This document shows positions 7,994 to 16,775 of a stretch of DNA of 64,000 nt, in pieces. This DNA comes from Prauserella halophila (GTDB lineage Bacteria > Actinomycetota > Actinomycetes > Mycobacteriales > Pseudonocardiaceae): positions 905,318 to 969,317 of the forward strand of contig NZ_JAMTCQ010000009.1 in NCBI RefSeq assembly GCF_024171895.1. The letters run 5' to 3'. The notes beneath the pieces are model-generated. The model made no database searches, was not told where the DNA came from, and saw nothing but the letters and a program-made list of their open reading frames with translations. Every line of letters starts with the position of its first letter. Position 1 is the first letter of the stretch. The position numbers were made by a program, and so were the translations under genes.

Positions 7994-9586
7994 ATGGTAA
8001 CCACTCAACGACGCGCCGCGGTCAAAACGCGCAGGTTCGTCAACTGGTTCGTGGACGGCGTGGAACGGGCCGGCAACAGACTGCCGGAACCGTTCGCCCT
8101 TTTCGTCCTGTTGTTCACCGCCATCGCGGTCATCTCGACTGCGATGGCCGCCTTCGGCGTGTCGACGCGGGTACCCGGCGCTGAGGAAGCCACCCCTGTC
8201 CAGGGCCTGTTCAGCGCCGACGGTCTCACCTGGTTGACCACGAACTGGGTGGACAACTTCGTCGGATTCCCGCCGCTCGGGGTGGTGCTCACCCTGTTGA
8301 TGGCGGTGGGAATCGCGCAACGCACGGGAATGCTGACCGCGCTGATCCGCCGGGTGTTCGGCCGGTCGCCACGGTGGTTGCTGCCGTATGTCGTTGGCCT
8401 CGTCGCAGGGGTGGCGAGCTTCATGAGTGACGCGTCGGTGATCGTCGTGCCACCACTGGCGGCGATGGTGTTCAAGGCCGCTGGCAGGCATCCGGTCGCG
8501 GGGCTGCTCGGCGCCTATGCCACAGCGACGGCCGGCTTTTCCGTCAGTCCGTTCGTCACCAGCACCGATGCGCTGCTCTCCGGTATCACCAGCGCCGCTG
8601 CGGAGTCGTTACCCGACGCCGGTACCGCGGTCACGCCGGTGTCGAACTACTTCCTGATCGCGCCCATGTCGATCGTGCTCGCCCTCGTGTCGGGTCTGCT
8701 CATCGACAAGGTGCTGGAGCCCGCGTTGAACCGTCGGCGAGTGCCCCGGGAGACGACCGCCGAGGACGAAAGCGGGAGCGGTGCCTCGGAGGATCGGCCG
8801 GACCTGCGGATGGACGCCCACCTCGAGCCGAGGGAGCGTCGCGGACTGCGGTGGGCCGGTTGCGCACTGCTGATCACCATGGCCGCTGTGCTGGCCTTGA
8901 CGCTGCCGCCGGGTGCGCCCATGCGGGGCGAGAACGGCGGCTTCCTGCCGTCGTCACCGCTGTTGGACTCGGTGGTGTTCCTCGTCTTTCTCGCGCTGGT
9001 CACTCCGGGCCTGATCTACGGACTGGTCACCAGGACCATCACCGGTTCCGCCGACATCGCCGGCATGGTGGGCGGCTCGATCAAAGACATGTCGGGTTTC
9101 GTGGTCATCGTCTTCGTGCTCGCCCAGTTTCTCGCGCTGTTCAAGTGGAGTGGGCTGTCGACGTGGCTGGCTGTGTCGGGAGCGAACCTGCTCGACAAGG
9201 CCAACTTCACCGGGTTCGCGGCCATCGTGGCGTTCATCCTGCTCGCTGGGTTGATCAACCTGTTCATCGGATCAGGATCGGCGCAGTGGACCCTGTTCGC
9301 TGCGGTCTTCGTGCCCATGTTCGCGCTGCTGGGGTACGAGCCGGGGTTCGTCCAGGCCGCGTTCCGCATCGGCGATTCGACGACGAACGCGATCTCACCG
9401 CTGAGCCCTTACATCGTGGTCATCCTCGGGTTCCTGCGGGCGTACGAGCCCAAGGCGGGACTCGGCACGATCATCGCGCGCGCCTTCCCGTTCACGGCGG
9501 TCTTCCTCGTGATCTGGATGGCCTTCCTCACCGTCTATTACCTCGCCGGTATTCCGGTGGGGCCCGGCACAGGAAGCCACCTCTGA
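7994..9586 (+). CDS. abgT: AbgT-family (p-aminobenzoyl-glutamate type) transporter
   Basis: A 530-residue polytopic membrane protein of the AbgT family, known for uptake of p-aminobenzoyl-glutamate and, in some members, sulfonamide efflux. Hydrophobic segments begin near residue 30 (PFALFVLLFTAIAVIST) and recur to the C terminus. Recognisable family stretches are GVASFMSDASVIVVPPL near 135, FSVSPFVTSTDALLSGI near 180, and GSGSAQWTLFAAVFVPM with IGDSTTNAISPLSPY near 430-475. The ATG at 7994 has TGAGG six bases upstream; in-frame ATGs at 7979 and 7982 lack an RBS. An M20 amidohydrolase follows 52 bases later, the usual AbgT partner, so the pair probably imports and hydrolyses an acyl-amino acid. 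Confidence 0.9.
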   Translation: MVTTQRRAAVKTRRFVNWFVDGVERAGNRLPEPFALFVLLFTAIAVISTAMAAFGVSTRVPGAEEATPVQGLFSADGLTWLTTNWVDNFVGFPPLGVVLTLLMAVGIAQRTGMLTALIRRVFGRSPRWLLPYVVGLVAGVASFMSDASVIVVPPLAAMVFKAAGRHPVAGLLGAYATATAGFSVSPFVTSTDALLSGITSAAAESLPDAGTAVTPVSNYFLIAPMSIVLALVSGLLIDKVLEPALNRRRVPRETTAEDESGSGASEDRPDLRMDAHLEPRERRGLRWAGCALLITMAAVLALTLPPGAPMRGENGGFLPSSPLLDSVVFLVFLALVTPGLIYGLVTRTITGSADIAGMVGGSIKDMSGFVVIVFVLAQFLALFKWSGLSTWLAVSGANLLDKANFTGFAAIVAFILLAGLINLFIGSGSAQWTLFAAVFVPMFALLGYEPGFVQAAFRIGDSTTNAISPLSPYIVVILGFLRAYEPKAGLGTIIARAFPFTAVFLVIWMAFLTVYYLAGIPVGPGTGSHL

Positions 9587-9638
9587 CGGCACCATTCGCT
9601 CTCCGACCGACAACTATCCGGAAAGGACAAGTACCGCC

Positions 9639-10889
9639 GTGACCATCCACCAGGACGTGACTGCCGGTGACCTCGATATCGCGGACGCACGCTGGCTGTC
9701 CGAGCTCGACGGCTACCTGACCGAGCTGCAGCCCACCATCATCGAGGTCAGTAGGCAGATTCATGCCAAGCCAGAGATTCGGTTCGAGGAACATTTCGCG
9801 GCGCGTCTGCTGACCGACACCCTTCAGCGGCACGGATTCGCCGTCGAACACGAAGTGGCCGGGCTGAAGACCGCGTTCGCGGCGCGGTTGAACCGTCCCG
9901 GACACGGCGAAGGGACTCGGACGTCGTCGGTTCCGACCATCGCGATCTTCTGCGAATACGACGCGCTCGAAGGCATCGGCCACGGCTGCGGCCACAACAT
10001 CATCGCCGCGGCCGGCCTCGGTGCAGCCCTGGCGACGGCCCGTTGGCTACGGGCGCACCCTGAGTTCCCCGGCGACCTCGTCGTCATCGGCAGCCCCGGC
10101 GAGGAGGGTGGCGGCGGCAAGTCCTACTTGGTGGACGCGGGTTGTCTCGATGGCGTCGACACCGCCATGATGATCCACCCCACCAGTGAGAATCGGGCTC
10201 GGATGGCATCGTTGGCGCGGGTCTCTCTGGACGTGACCTTCACCGGACGCGCAGCCCATGCCTCGGCGTCCCCCCACGACGGCATCAACGCGCTCGACGC
10301 GGTGAACCTCACTCACACCGCGATCGGCCTGCTGCGCCAACAGGTACAGCCCGACACTCGGATACACGGCATCGTCACCGATGGCGGCGAAGCACCCAAC
10401 ATCATCCCGGAACGGGCGGCGATGCGGCTGTTCGTACGTTCTCCGGACACGGGCTACCTCCACGACCGCCTGCTGCCGGCTGTGGAGAATTGCGCACGAG
10501 GAGCTGCGCTGGCCACCGGGTGCCAGGTCGAGATCACCCAATATGCCCCGCCGTACGCGAGCATGCGCACCAACGAGGTCCTCGGTCGGCTCTGCGCCGG
10601 CCATCTGGCCCACCTCGGCCGGACTCCCATGGACGAGCTGCCCTCGGACGGGACCGGATCGACCGACATGGGCAATGTCAGTGAGGTCGTGCCATCCGTT
10701 CATCCGTGCCTGCAACTCGTGCCGGGGATCACGCTGCACACTCGCGAGGCCGCCGAGGCAGCCTGCGGCAGCGAAGGCGACCGGGCCGCGGTCGACGGCG
10801 CTCGACTACTCGCGCTCACCGGGACCCAGCTGTACTCCGCTCCGCAACTGCTCACAGCGGTCAAGGCCGCGTTCGATCCCAATCGGTAG
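9639..10889 (+). CDS. M20-family amidohydrolase (AbgB-like aminobenzoyl-glutamate hydrolase type)
   Basis: A 416-residue M20 peptidase-type metal amidohydrolase. Metal-binding landmarks are EYDALEGIGHGCGHN near residue 107 and GSPGEEGGGGKS near 150, then a lid domain beginning ARVSLDVTFTGRAAHAS near 195 and a C-terminal metal histidine region. The family hydrolyses N-acyl or aminobenzoyl amino acids in the cytoplasm. GAAAGGA lies about 11 bases before the GTG start. It is co-directional with abgT, so the two likely form one operon for uptake and cleavage of a folate-breakdown or acyl-amino-acid substrate; which one cannot be told from sequence. Confidence 0.87.
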   Translation: MTIHQDVTAGDLDIADARWLSELDGYLTELQPTIIEVSRQIHAKPEIRFEEHFAARLLTDTLQRHGFAVEHEVAGLKTAFAARLNRPGHGEGTRTSSVPTIAIFCEYDALEGIGHGCGHNIIAAAGLGAALATARWLRAHPEFPGDLVVIGSPGEEGGGGKSYLVDAGCLDGVDTAMMIHPTSENRARMASLARVSLDVTFTGRAAHASASPHDGINALDAVNLTHTAIGLLRQQVQPDTRIHGIVTDGGEAPNIIPERAAMRLFVRSPDTGYLHDRLLPAVENCARGAALATGCQVEITQYAPPYASMRTNEVLGRLCAGHLAHLGRTPMDELPSDGTGSTDMGNVSEVVPSVHPCLQLVPGITLHTREAAEAACGSEGDRAAVDGARLLALTGTQLYSAPQLLTAVKAAFDPNR

Positions 10890-10975
10890 CTGATCCGCCG
10901 CGGGTCCCCGTTGGCCGATCGGGTGGGCGCATCAGTGCGCGACGAAGGCCATGGGCTGTACAGGGCCGGGCGGCC

Positions 10976-11008
10976 GGCTCGTCGTCGAGACCGCGCCCGC
11001 CGCATGAG
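10976..11008 (+). repeat. Direct repeat copy 2: orphan copy of the mftM 3' end
   Basis: This 33 bp stretch matches 6700-6732 at 30 of 33 positions and would encode RLVVETAPAA and a stop. It lies in the 231-base gap between the M20 gene and the ATP-grasp gene with no intact gene attached, as expected for a scar at the far edge of an insertion. Confidence 0.85.
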
Positions 11009-11120
11009 GGTTCCAAGGACGCGGCTGCCGGTTGTCGGGTGCGCGTGACGGGGCGGCGGGTTGCCTGCGGGCACCTGCTGTGTTCGGCGGGGGCCGGGCA
11101 GGCGTGTGAGACATTGAAGC

Positions 11121-11963
11121 GTGTCTTCCGGCAAGCCCAGTGTGCTCTTCGTGACCGATCTGTCGTACGAAGCGCGCGGGCGCCGGTACTGCGATGAGGA
11201 CATCTACCTGTCCTCTCAATTGCGCGAGGCCTTCGACGTGGCCCTGTGCCATCCCACCGGCGCCCTGGCGCTGATGGACCGGTTCGATGTCGTGCTCGTC
11301 CGCAACAGCGGTCCGGTCATCTACTACCCGGACCAGTACGAGGCGTTCCGCGAACATGCCCTGGCTACCGGTGCCCGGGTCTTCAACGAGCTGACGGGCA
11401 AAGCCGATATGGTCGGCAAACAGTACCTCGTCGACCTGTATCAGGCCGGTTACCCGGTGATTCCCACCGTGGCGGGCATCGAGGGCTTGGACCGGCTCCC
11501 GGACTGCCAGGCCTACGTGGTCAAGCCTGAATTCGGCGCCGACTCGGTGGGACTGAGGATCCTGGACCAGACGCAGCTCCGCGGTATCGGCGAGGGCGAC
11601 GTGCTGATCCAGCCGCACGTCGAGATCGACTACGAAGTCTCGTTCTACTTCATCGACCACACCTTCGAATACGCGTTGTACACGCCCGACCCCGCGCAAC
11701 GTTGGCAACTGAGGGCGTATGAGCCGACTCAGGCCGACCTGGGTTTCGCCCGGCGCTTCATCGACTGGAACGGGGTGGGCCACGGCATCCAGCGCGTCGA
11801 CGCGTGCCGCACTGCCGAGGGCACGTTGCTGCTGGTCGAGCTGGAGGACCTCAACCCCTACCTGTCGCTGGACAGCATCAGCGAACAGCGCCGCCAGCGG
11901 TTCGTGAGGCAGCTGACCGGCGCGCTGTCGGAACTCGCCTCCGCCGACCTGCCAGGCCGATGA
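11121..11963 (+). CDS. ATP-grasp-type protein of unknown substrate
   Basis: A 280-residue protein resembling the ATP-grasp ligase fold (glutathione synthetase/RimK-like). A Rossmann-like N-terminal domain (SVLFVTDLSYEARGRRYCDE) is followed by AYVVKPEFGADSVGLRI near residue 133 and the Mg/ATP-type EDLNPYLSLDS near 246. Members couple ATP hydrolysis to forming an amide or thioester bond between an acid and an amine. The GTG at 11121 is chosen because the coding match starts there; GACATT six bases upstream could be a -10 of a leaderless transcript. If the mftM repeat marks an insertion, this gene was originally next to mftM. The substrate is unknown. Confidence 0.65.
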   Translation: MSSGKPSVLFVTDLSYEARGRRYCDEDIYLSSQLREAFDVALCHPTGALALMDRFDVVLVRNSGPVIYYPDQYEAFREHALATGARVFNELTGKADMVGKQYLVDLYQAGYPVIPTVAGIEGLDRLPDCQAYVVKPEFGADSVGLRILDQTQLRGIGEGDVLIQPHVEIDYEVSFYFIDHTFEYALYTPDPAQRWQLRAYEPTQADLGFARRFIDWNGVGHGIQRVDACRTAEGTLLLVELEDLNPYLSLDSISEQRRQRFVRQLTGALSELASADLPGR

Positions 11964-12011
11964 TCAGGACCTGACTGTCGCGACCCTCACCACGGGAATG
12001 GGAGACACGTC

Positions 12012-12740
12012 CTAGATGAGGCTCATCTTGCTGGCCTCGTAGACCGCTTCGGCGCGGGTGGAGGCGCCGAGCTTGCGCATGATGTTGCGGACGTGGAACT
12101 TGACCGTGGTCTCGGAGATGAACAGGGTCGTGCCGATGATGCGGTTGCTCAGCCCGGAGGCGAGCAGTTCGAGCACCCGGTGTTCCCGTTCGGTGAGCGC
12201 GGGCTCGTCCGGGTTCGTGCGGAGCGAACGGGCCATCACCGACGCCGACCGCGAGTCGAATGCGCTCTCGTCGCGCGCGACGGTGCGGATCGACGAGACG
12301 AGCTCGCTCGTGTCGACGTCCTTGATGACGTAGCCCTTCGCGCCGCGGTGCACGGCTTCCAGCACGTAGGAGTCGTCGAGGAACGTGGTCAGCACGAGCA
12401 CACCGACCTCGGGGTAGCGCCGGGTGATCTCGGAGCACAGGTCGAGGCCCTCGGTGTCGGAACCGGTGCCGAGCTTGAGGTCGAGCAGCACGATGGCGGG
12501 GCGCAGCTGTTCGAGCGCCGTGCGTGCGTCGGCGGCGGTCGCGGCCTCGCCGACCACCCGCATGTCCTCCTCACGGTCCAAAATGGATCGAAGACCCTGG
12601 CGGACGATGGCGTGGTCGTCGACGAGCACGATGCTCAGCTGATCGCGCCTGCCGCTGCCGGATTGCCGTTCCGTCTCGTGGTTCGGACGTCGCGCCGGTC
12701 CGGGATCCGGGTGCATCGCCCGGGACGGTGGTGTGGTCAT
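12012..12740 (-). CDS. NarL/LuxR-type response regulator, MnoR-like
   Basis: A 242-residue response regulator. The receiver domain has the acidic pair LVDDHAIVRQG near residue 38, the phospho-acceptor Asp in VLLDLKLG near 83, and the switch Lys in GYVIKD near 137. The C-terminal LuxR HTH (LTEREHRVLELLASGLSNR) lies near 175-200. Its start overlaps the kinase stop (ATGA at 12737-12740), so the two are co-translated. The locus resembles the MnoS/MnoR pair controlling methanol and 1,3-propanediol oxidation in M. smegmatis, so it most likely regulates mno and the Fe-type dehydrogenase; this rests on synteny. Confidence 0.9.
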   Translation of the reverse strand: MTTPPSRAMHPDPGPARRPNHETERQSGSGRRDQLSIVLVDDHAIVRQGLRSILDREEDMRVVGEAATAADARTALEQLRPAIVLLDLKLGTGSDTEGLDLCSEITRRYPEVGVLVLTTFLDDSYVLEAVHRGAKGYVIKDVDTSELVSSIRTVARDESAFDSRSASVMARSLRTNPDEPALTEREHRVLELLASGLSNRIIGTTLFISETTVKFHVRNIMRKLGASTRAEAVYEASKMSLI

Positions 12741-14119
12741 GGCGCCGCCTTTCCGTGCCTCCGCAGGGGGAGGGGAATGTCGAGGACCAGCATGACCCCG
12801 CCGAGTTCGGAGCGCCGGATCGACATCGTGCCGCCCAGCTCGCGGGTCCGGTCCTGCATGTTCGCCAGGCCGCGGTGCACGCCCGCCAGGTCGGTCGCGG
12901 CCGTGAGCTTGAGTGTCCTGCGCAGCTGGGCCGGATCGCCCTCGCCGTTGTCCGAGATCGACAGCACGATCCGCTCCGGCAGGTACTGCAGCCGCACCAG
13001 CGCCTCGTCGGCGGTCGTGTGCATGACGGTGTTGAACAGTGCCTCGCCCGCGAGCCGCAGCAGCGAGTGCTCGACCTCGCCGGGCAGCGGCACCGGCGTC
13101 CCTGCGATGCGGACCTGCACCTTCAGGTCGCTGGGAAGGTGCACCGACGACAGCCGTTCCAGCAGCACGGGCAGGGATCCGGGCGGTTCCTCCGCGCCGT
13201 TGTGCAGCGCGTAGATCGCGGCGCGCAGCCGCTCCACCGCGTGCCCCGTGAGGTCCTTGGCGGCGCTGAGCTGGTCGACCAGCCCCCCGTGCTCACCGCT
13301 CGCCGCCAGGTCGGCCCGGCACACCTCCACGGTCATGCCCGCCGACAGCACGTCCTGGGTGACGCTGTCGTGCAGTTCGCGGGCGATGCGATGCCGTTCG
13401 TCGTCCAGCGCCTGCCGCTGCATCGACTCGATCAGGCGCTGCTGGGTCTCGGCGAGTTCCTTGGCCTGCTGCTCGGCTGCCTCGGAGAGCTGTTCGGTCC
13501 TGCCGCGCAGCGTGGTCGCCGCGTGCAGCAGGAACGAGTTGTGCAGCGCGACCGCTGCCTGGTTGGCGAGCACCCGCAGGATCGCCAGGTCGGTGTCGGC
13601 GACCTCGACGGCCGCGGCGGGCAGCCCGGCGATGCCGCCGATCGGTTCGCCGTCCAGGGTCATCGACACGCGCACGATGCCGTCGCCGGGATCGTCCTCG
13701 GCCTCCCACGGACGGCCTCGCAGCACGTGCAGGTGGGGCAGGGCTTCGGCGGGCAGGGCCCGTTCGTCGTCGATCAGTTCGCCGCCGTACAGCACGAGGA
13801 ACCGCGGCCGGGCGGCCTGCAGCGCCCCGTCGGCGACCGCGACCAGCAGCCACTCGGCGTGCAGGTGTTCGGCCGCCGCGACCGCGACGGCCTCGACGAG
13901 TTCGCGCGGGCCCTCGGCCGTGCGGACCAGCGCGCGCGAGATGCGGTCGAGCGCGCGCACGGCGTTCTCCAGCCGTTCGGCCGAGCGCACGTACTCGGGG
14001 TAGAAGGACCGTTTGCCCGAGCGCACGCCGGTGAGCGCGCCGAGGTCGGCCTCGTCACGGCCGAAGCCGGTGTGCACAGAACCGGTGTGCGTAGAACCGT
14101 TGTGCGCAGACGAGGTCAT
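12737..14119 (-). CDS. GAF-domain sensor histidine kinase (HisKA_3), MnoS-like
   Basis: A 460-residue soluble kinase with no clear membrane segment. A GAF-like domain covers roughly residues 80-210 (VAVAAAEHLHAEWLLVAV, ILRVLANQAAVALHNSFL), followed by a short coiled coil rich in Glu/Gln. The HisKA_3 histidine box is RIARELHDSVTQDVLSAG near 245, then N box GEALFNTVMHT and ATP-lid SISDNGEGD near 385. The N terminus carries a degenerate 15 bp repeat (HNGST, HTGSV, HTGFG). It lies 55 bases after the Fe-type alcohol dehydrogenase on the same strand, so all three are likely one operon. The signal is unknown; an alcohol or aldehyde is a reasonable guess. Confidence 0.9.
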   Translation of the reverse strand: MTSSAHNGSTHTGSVHTGFGRDEADLGALTGVRSGKRSFYPEYVRSAERLENAVRALDRISRALVRTAEGPRELVEAVAVAAAEHLHAEWLLVAVADGALQAARPRFLVLYGGELIDDERALPAEALPHLHVLRGRPWEAEDDPGDGIVRVSMTLDGEPIGGIAGLPAAAVEVADTDLAILRVLANQAAVALHNSFLLHAATTLRGRTEQLSEAAEQQAKELAETQQRLIESMQRQALDDERHRIARELHDSVTQDVLSAGMTVEVCRADLAASGEHGGLVDQLSAAKDLTGHAVERLRAAIYALHNGAEEPPGSLPVLLERLSSVHLPSDLKVQVRIAGTPVPLPGEVEHSLLRLAGEALFNTVMHTTADEALVRLQYLPERIVLSISDNGEGDPAQLRRTLKLTAATDLAGVHRGLANMQDRTRELGGTMSIRRSELGGVMLVLDIPLPLRRHGKAAP

Positions 14120-14174
14120 GGGCTCCTCACAACGGTCATGGAGGTCGCGGTCACGAGTGTCACGGCATCCCGGG

Positions 14175-15479
14175 TCAGAGGGCGTGCCGGAACAGGGCGA
14201 AGACGTCGGCGATGTCGACCTCCCGCGGATTGGTGGCCAGGCAGGCGTCGTCGAGGGTGGTGCGGGCGAGTGTCGGCAGGTCGGCCTCGCTGACGCCCAG
14301 GTCGGACAGGCCCTTCGGCACGCCGACGTCGTCGGCCAGCGTGCGGATGAAGGAGGCGAGTTCGTCGGCCACCTCGTCGGCGGGTCTGTGTTCGACGTCG
14401 ATGCCGACGGCCGCCGCGAGCGGCACGTAGCGGTGCGGATCCTCGGCGGCGTTGAACCGGATCGCGTGGGGCAACAGGACGCCGTTGAGCACGCCGTGCG
14501 GGGTGTCGAGCAGCCCGCCGACCTGGTGGCTCATCGCGTGTGTGATGCCGAGGATCGCGTTGGTGAAGGCCATGCCGGCTTCGAGTGCGCCCTGCGCCAT
14601 ACCGATCCGCGGGGCGGCGCGTCGCGGATCGAGGGTCGTGCCGCGCAGGTTGCCGGTGATCAGGTGCGCGGCGTGCAGTGCGTGGTGGTCGGTGAGCCGG
14701 TTGTGTGCCCGCGAGACGTAGGCCTCGATGGCGTGGGTGAGCGCGTCGAGCCCGGTCGCCGCGTTGAGCTCCTCCGGCATGGTCGTGAGCAGCCGCGGGT
14801 CGATGACGGAGATCTCGGGCACCAGCGTCCGGCTGATGATCGTGATCTTGATGTGCCGGTCGGTGTCGGTGATGACGGCGAACTGGGACACGTCGGCACC
14901 CGACCCCGACGTCGACGGCGCCATGACCAGCGGCGGGATCGGCTGCACCACCTTGTCGACGCCGGCGTAGCCGAGGATCGTCCCGCCGTTGGAGGACAGG
15001 ATCGCCACGCCCTTGGCCGCGTCGATGCAGGAGCCGCCGCCGACGGCGAGGATGACGTCGGCACCGCTGTCGAGGTAGTGCTCGTAGGCGGCGGCGATTT
15101 CGCTGTCCTTGGGATTGGGTGTCACGTCCGACCACATCACGGGCCGCAGTCCCGCGCCGCGGAGGTGGTCGACGGCCTCGGCGGCCCAGCCGGCCGCCAC
15201 GATGCCGGGGTCGGTGACCAGGAACGGCCTGCGTGCGCCGACGCGCAGCGCACAGTGGCCGAGTTCGGCCAGCGCGTGCGGGCCGAACACGATTTCCGGT
15301 ACGTGGAATTTGGCGAGACCCGTGGAGGGGTCGGGGTATGCGGGCGCGCTGCCTGGGCCTGCGAGTTCGATGCCCCGGTCGTGCGGTTCGATGGGCGGCG
15401 GGGCCGGTAGTCGCGGGAGCCGGGCGCGGGGCCCGAAGGCGTCGGACAGTTCCGGCGCGGCCCGGGTCGGATGAAGCAC
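14175..15479 (-). CDS. Iron-containing alcohol dehydrogenase (1,3-propanediol dehydrogenase-like)
   Basis: A 434-residue group III alcohol dehydrogenase, distinct from Mno. It has NAD-binding AVGGGSCIDAAKGVAIL near residue 165 and metal ligands in GLDALTHAIEAYVS near 260 and GITHAMSHQVGGLLDTPHG near 330. In the related M. smegmatis locus the equivalent gene is annotated as a 1,3-propanediol dehydrogenase. The first ~55 residues are Pro/Ala-rich and lie outside the usual fold. The GTG at 15479 is supported by GAGGAGG six bases upstream. The gene heads the operon with the two-component system. It may act on diols or aldehydes with mycofactocin or free NAD; substrate is not provable here. Confidence 0.87.
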   Translation of the reverse strand: MLHPTRAAPELSDAFGPRARLPRLPAPPPIEPHDRGIELAGPGSAPAYPDPSTGLAKFHVPEIVFGPHALAELGHCALRVGARRPFLVTDPGIVAAGWAAEAVDHLRGAGLRPVMWSDVTPNPKDSEIAAAYEHYLDSGADVILAVGGGSCIDAAKGVAILSSNGGTILGYAGVDKVVQPIPPLVMAPSTSGSGADVSQFAVITDTDRHIKITIISRTLVPEISVIDPRLLTTMPEELNAATGLDALTHAIEAYVSRAHNRLTDHHALHAAHLITGNLRGTTLDPRRAAPRIGMAQGALEAGMAFTNAILGITHAMSHQVGGLLDTPHGVLNGVLLPHAIRFNAAEDPHRYVPLAAAVGIDVEHRPADEVADELASFIRTLADDVGVPKGLSDLGVSEADLPTLARTTLDDACLATNPREVDIADVFALFRHAL

Positions 15480-15794
15480 GCGGAACGCCTCCTCATCTGC
15501 CAGCCGCGGTGCTGGACTGTCACCAGGCTAGTGCCGGTCAGACGGCGGGCACACCCTCCGTTTGCGGTAGCGGGTACCTGCCCGATCGGACAGGGAGCCG
15601 CGGCGGTCGGACAGGGGGCAGCGGCGGTCGGGCAGGGAGCCGCGGCGGTCGGGCAGGGTCGGCCGGTCGTTCACCTGAGCGGCCGGTCAGGGGAGTGCGG
15701 AGCCCCGCGTGCGAGAGGTGCGTGGGTGGCTGCCTACCCTGCCAGGTGACGCCGTACGTGTCCGCTGCCAGCGGAAGAGGGGAGACCCGCGCCC
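15480..15794. other. 315-base divergent gap between the Fe-dehydrogenase and mscS, containing a minisatellite
   Basis: Besides the GAGGAGG ribosome-binding site of the minus-strand dehydrogenase and GAGGGGA before mscS, this gap holds a 21 bp tandem repeat (15586-15662). It must contain promoters for both directions. I see no gene in it. Confidence 0.6.
15586..15662 (+). repeat. Intergenic 21 bp tandem repeat, 3.7 units
   Basis: Three full 21-base units start at 15586, 15607 and 15628, with a 14-base partial unit at 15649. Units begin TCGG(A/G)CAGGG and differ at only a few positions. The period equals that of the repeats at 812-937 and 16776-16870 although the sequences differ. Confidence 0.9.
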
Positions 15795-16730
15795 ATGCCT
15801 CGTGTCCAGGCGAATGCGTTTGTGGAATGGTTCGAAGCGAATTCCACGGCGTTCGTGTCCGGTCTGATCAACATCGTGATCATCGTGGTGGTCGCGCTGG
15901 TGCTGCGTGCGATCGTCGGCCGGGTCGTCGACCAGCTGGCCAGGCGGATGGTCAACTCGCGCGAGCGGATCGACAAGGCCAAGACCAGGGCCGCCAGCCG
16001 GGTCGTCAAGCAGAGCGAGGAGAGCCGCGGCGAACGGCAGCGCCAGCGGGCGGGCACGATCGCGTCGGTGCTCAAGAGCGTGGCGTCGTTCGTGATCTTC
16101 GGAATCGCGTTCGTGACGATCCTCGGCCAGTTCGGGATCAACATCGGCCCGATCATCGCCAGCGCCGGTGTGCTCGGACTGGCGATCGGTTTCGGTGCGC
16201 AGAGCCTTGTGCAGGACTTCCTGTCCGGCATGTTCATGATGGTCGAGGACCAGTACGGCGTCGGCGACGTGATCGACGTCGGTGACGCGGTCGGCACCGT
16301 CGAGGCGGTGACGCTGCGGATCACGAAGATCCGTGACCTCAACGGCGGGCTGTGGCACGTGCGCAACGGCGAGATCATGCGTGTCTGCAACATGAACCAG
16401 GACTGGGCCAACGCGGTCGTGGAGCTGCCGCTGGACTACACGGTGAACCTGGACCAGGCGAAGGCCGTCATCCAGCGCAGCATCGACGAGTTCGCGGACA
16501 ACCCGGAATTCGCGCCGAAGATCATCGAGCGGCCGAACATCAGCGGTGTGGTCGGCATCGGCAACGGTGCGGTCACCGTGCGGGTCATGGTCACGACGCA
16601 GCCCGGCGACCAGTGGGCCATGGGCCGCGAACTGCGGGGCCACCTGAAGGGCAGCCTGGACGCCGCCGGGGTGCGCGTCGCCTACCCGCTCCTCCCCGCC
16701 GCAGGCCCGGGAGCCGCCCAATCCGGCTGA
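15795..16730 (+). CDS. Small-conductance mechanosensitive channel (MscS family)
   Basis: A 311-residue MscS-type channel that opens under membrane tension to release solutes. An N-terminal membrane segment (VSGLINIVIIVVVALVLRAI) lies near residues 20-40, followed by a charged linker, a second segment (FVIFGIAFVTILGQFGI) near 97, and the pore-helix region PIIASAGVLGLAIGFGAQS near 120 with its alternating Gly/Ala packing. VQDFLSGMFMMVEDQYGVGD follows, leading into the beta and alpha/beta cytoplasmic domains. The ATG at 15795 has GAGGGGA about 10 bases upstream. No functional link with its neighbours is evident. Confidence 0.93.
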   Translation: MPRVQANAFVEWFEANSTAFVSGLINIVIIVVVALVLRAIVGRVVDQLARRMVNSRERIDKAKTRAASRVVKQSEESRGERQRQRAGTIASVLKSVASFVIFGIAFVTILGQFGINIGPIIASAGVLGLAIGFGAQSLVQDFLSGMFMMVEDQYGVGDVIDVGDAVGTVEAVTLRITKIRDLNGGLWHVRNGEIMRVCNMNQDWANAVVELPLDYTVNLDQAKAVIQRSIDEFADNPEFAPKIIERPNISGVVGIGNGAVTVRVMVTTQPGDQWAMGRELRGHLKGSLDAAGVRVAYPLLPAAGPGAAQSG

Positions 16731-16775
16731 CCCGCCGCCCCGCCGCCCCGCCGCCCCGGCGGGTGGGCACACCGC

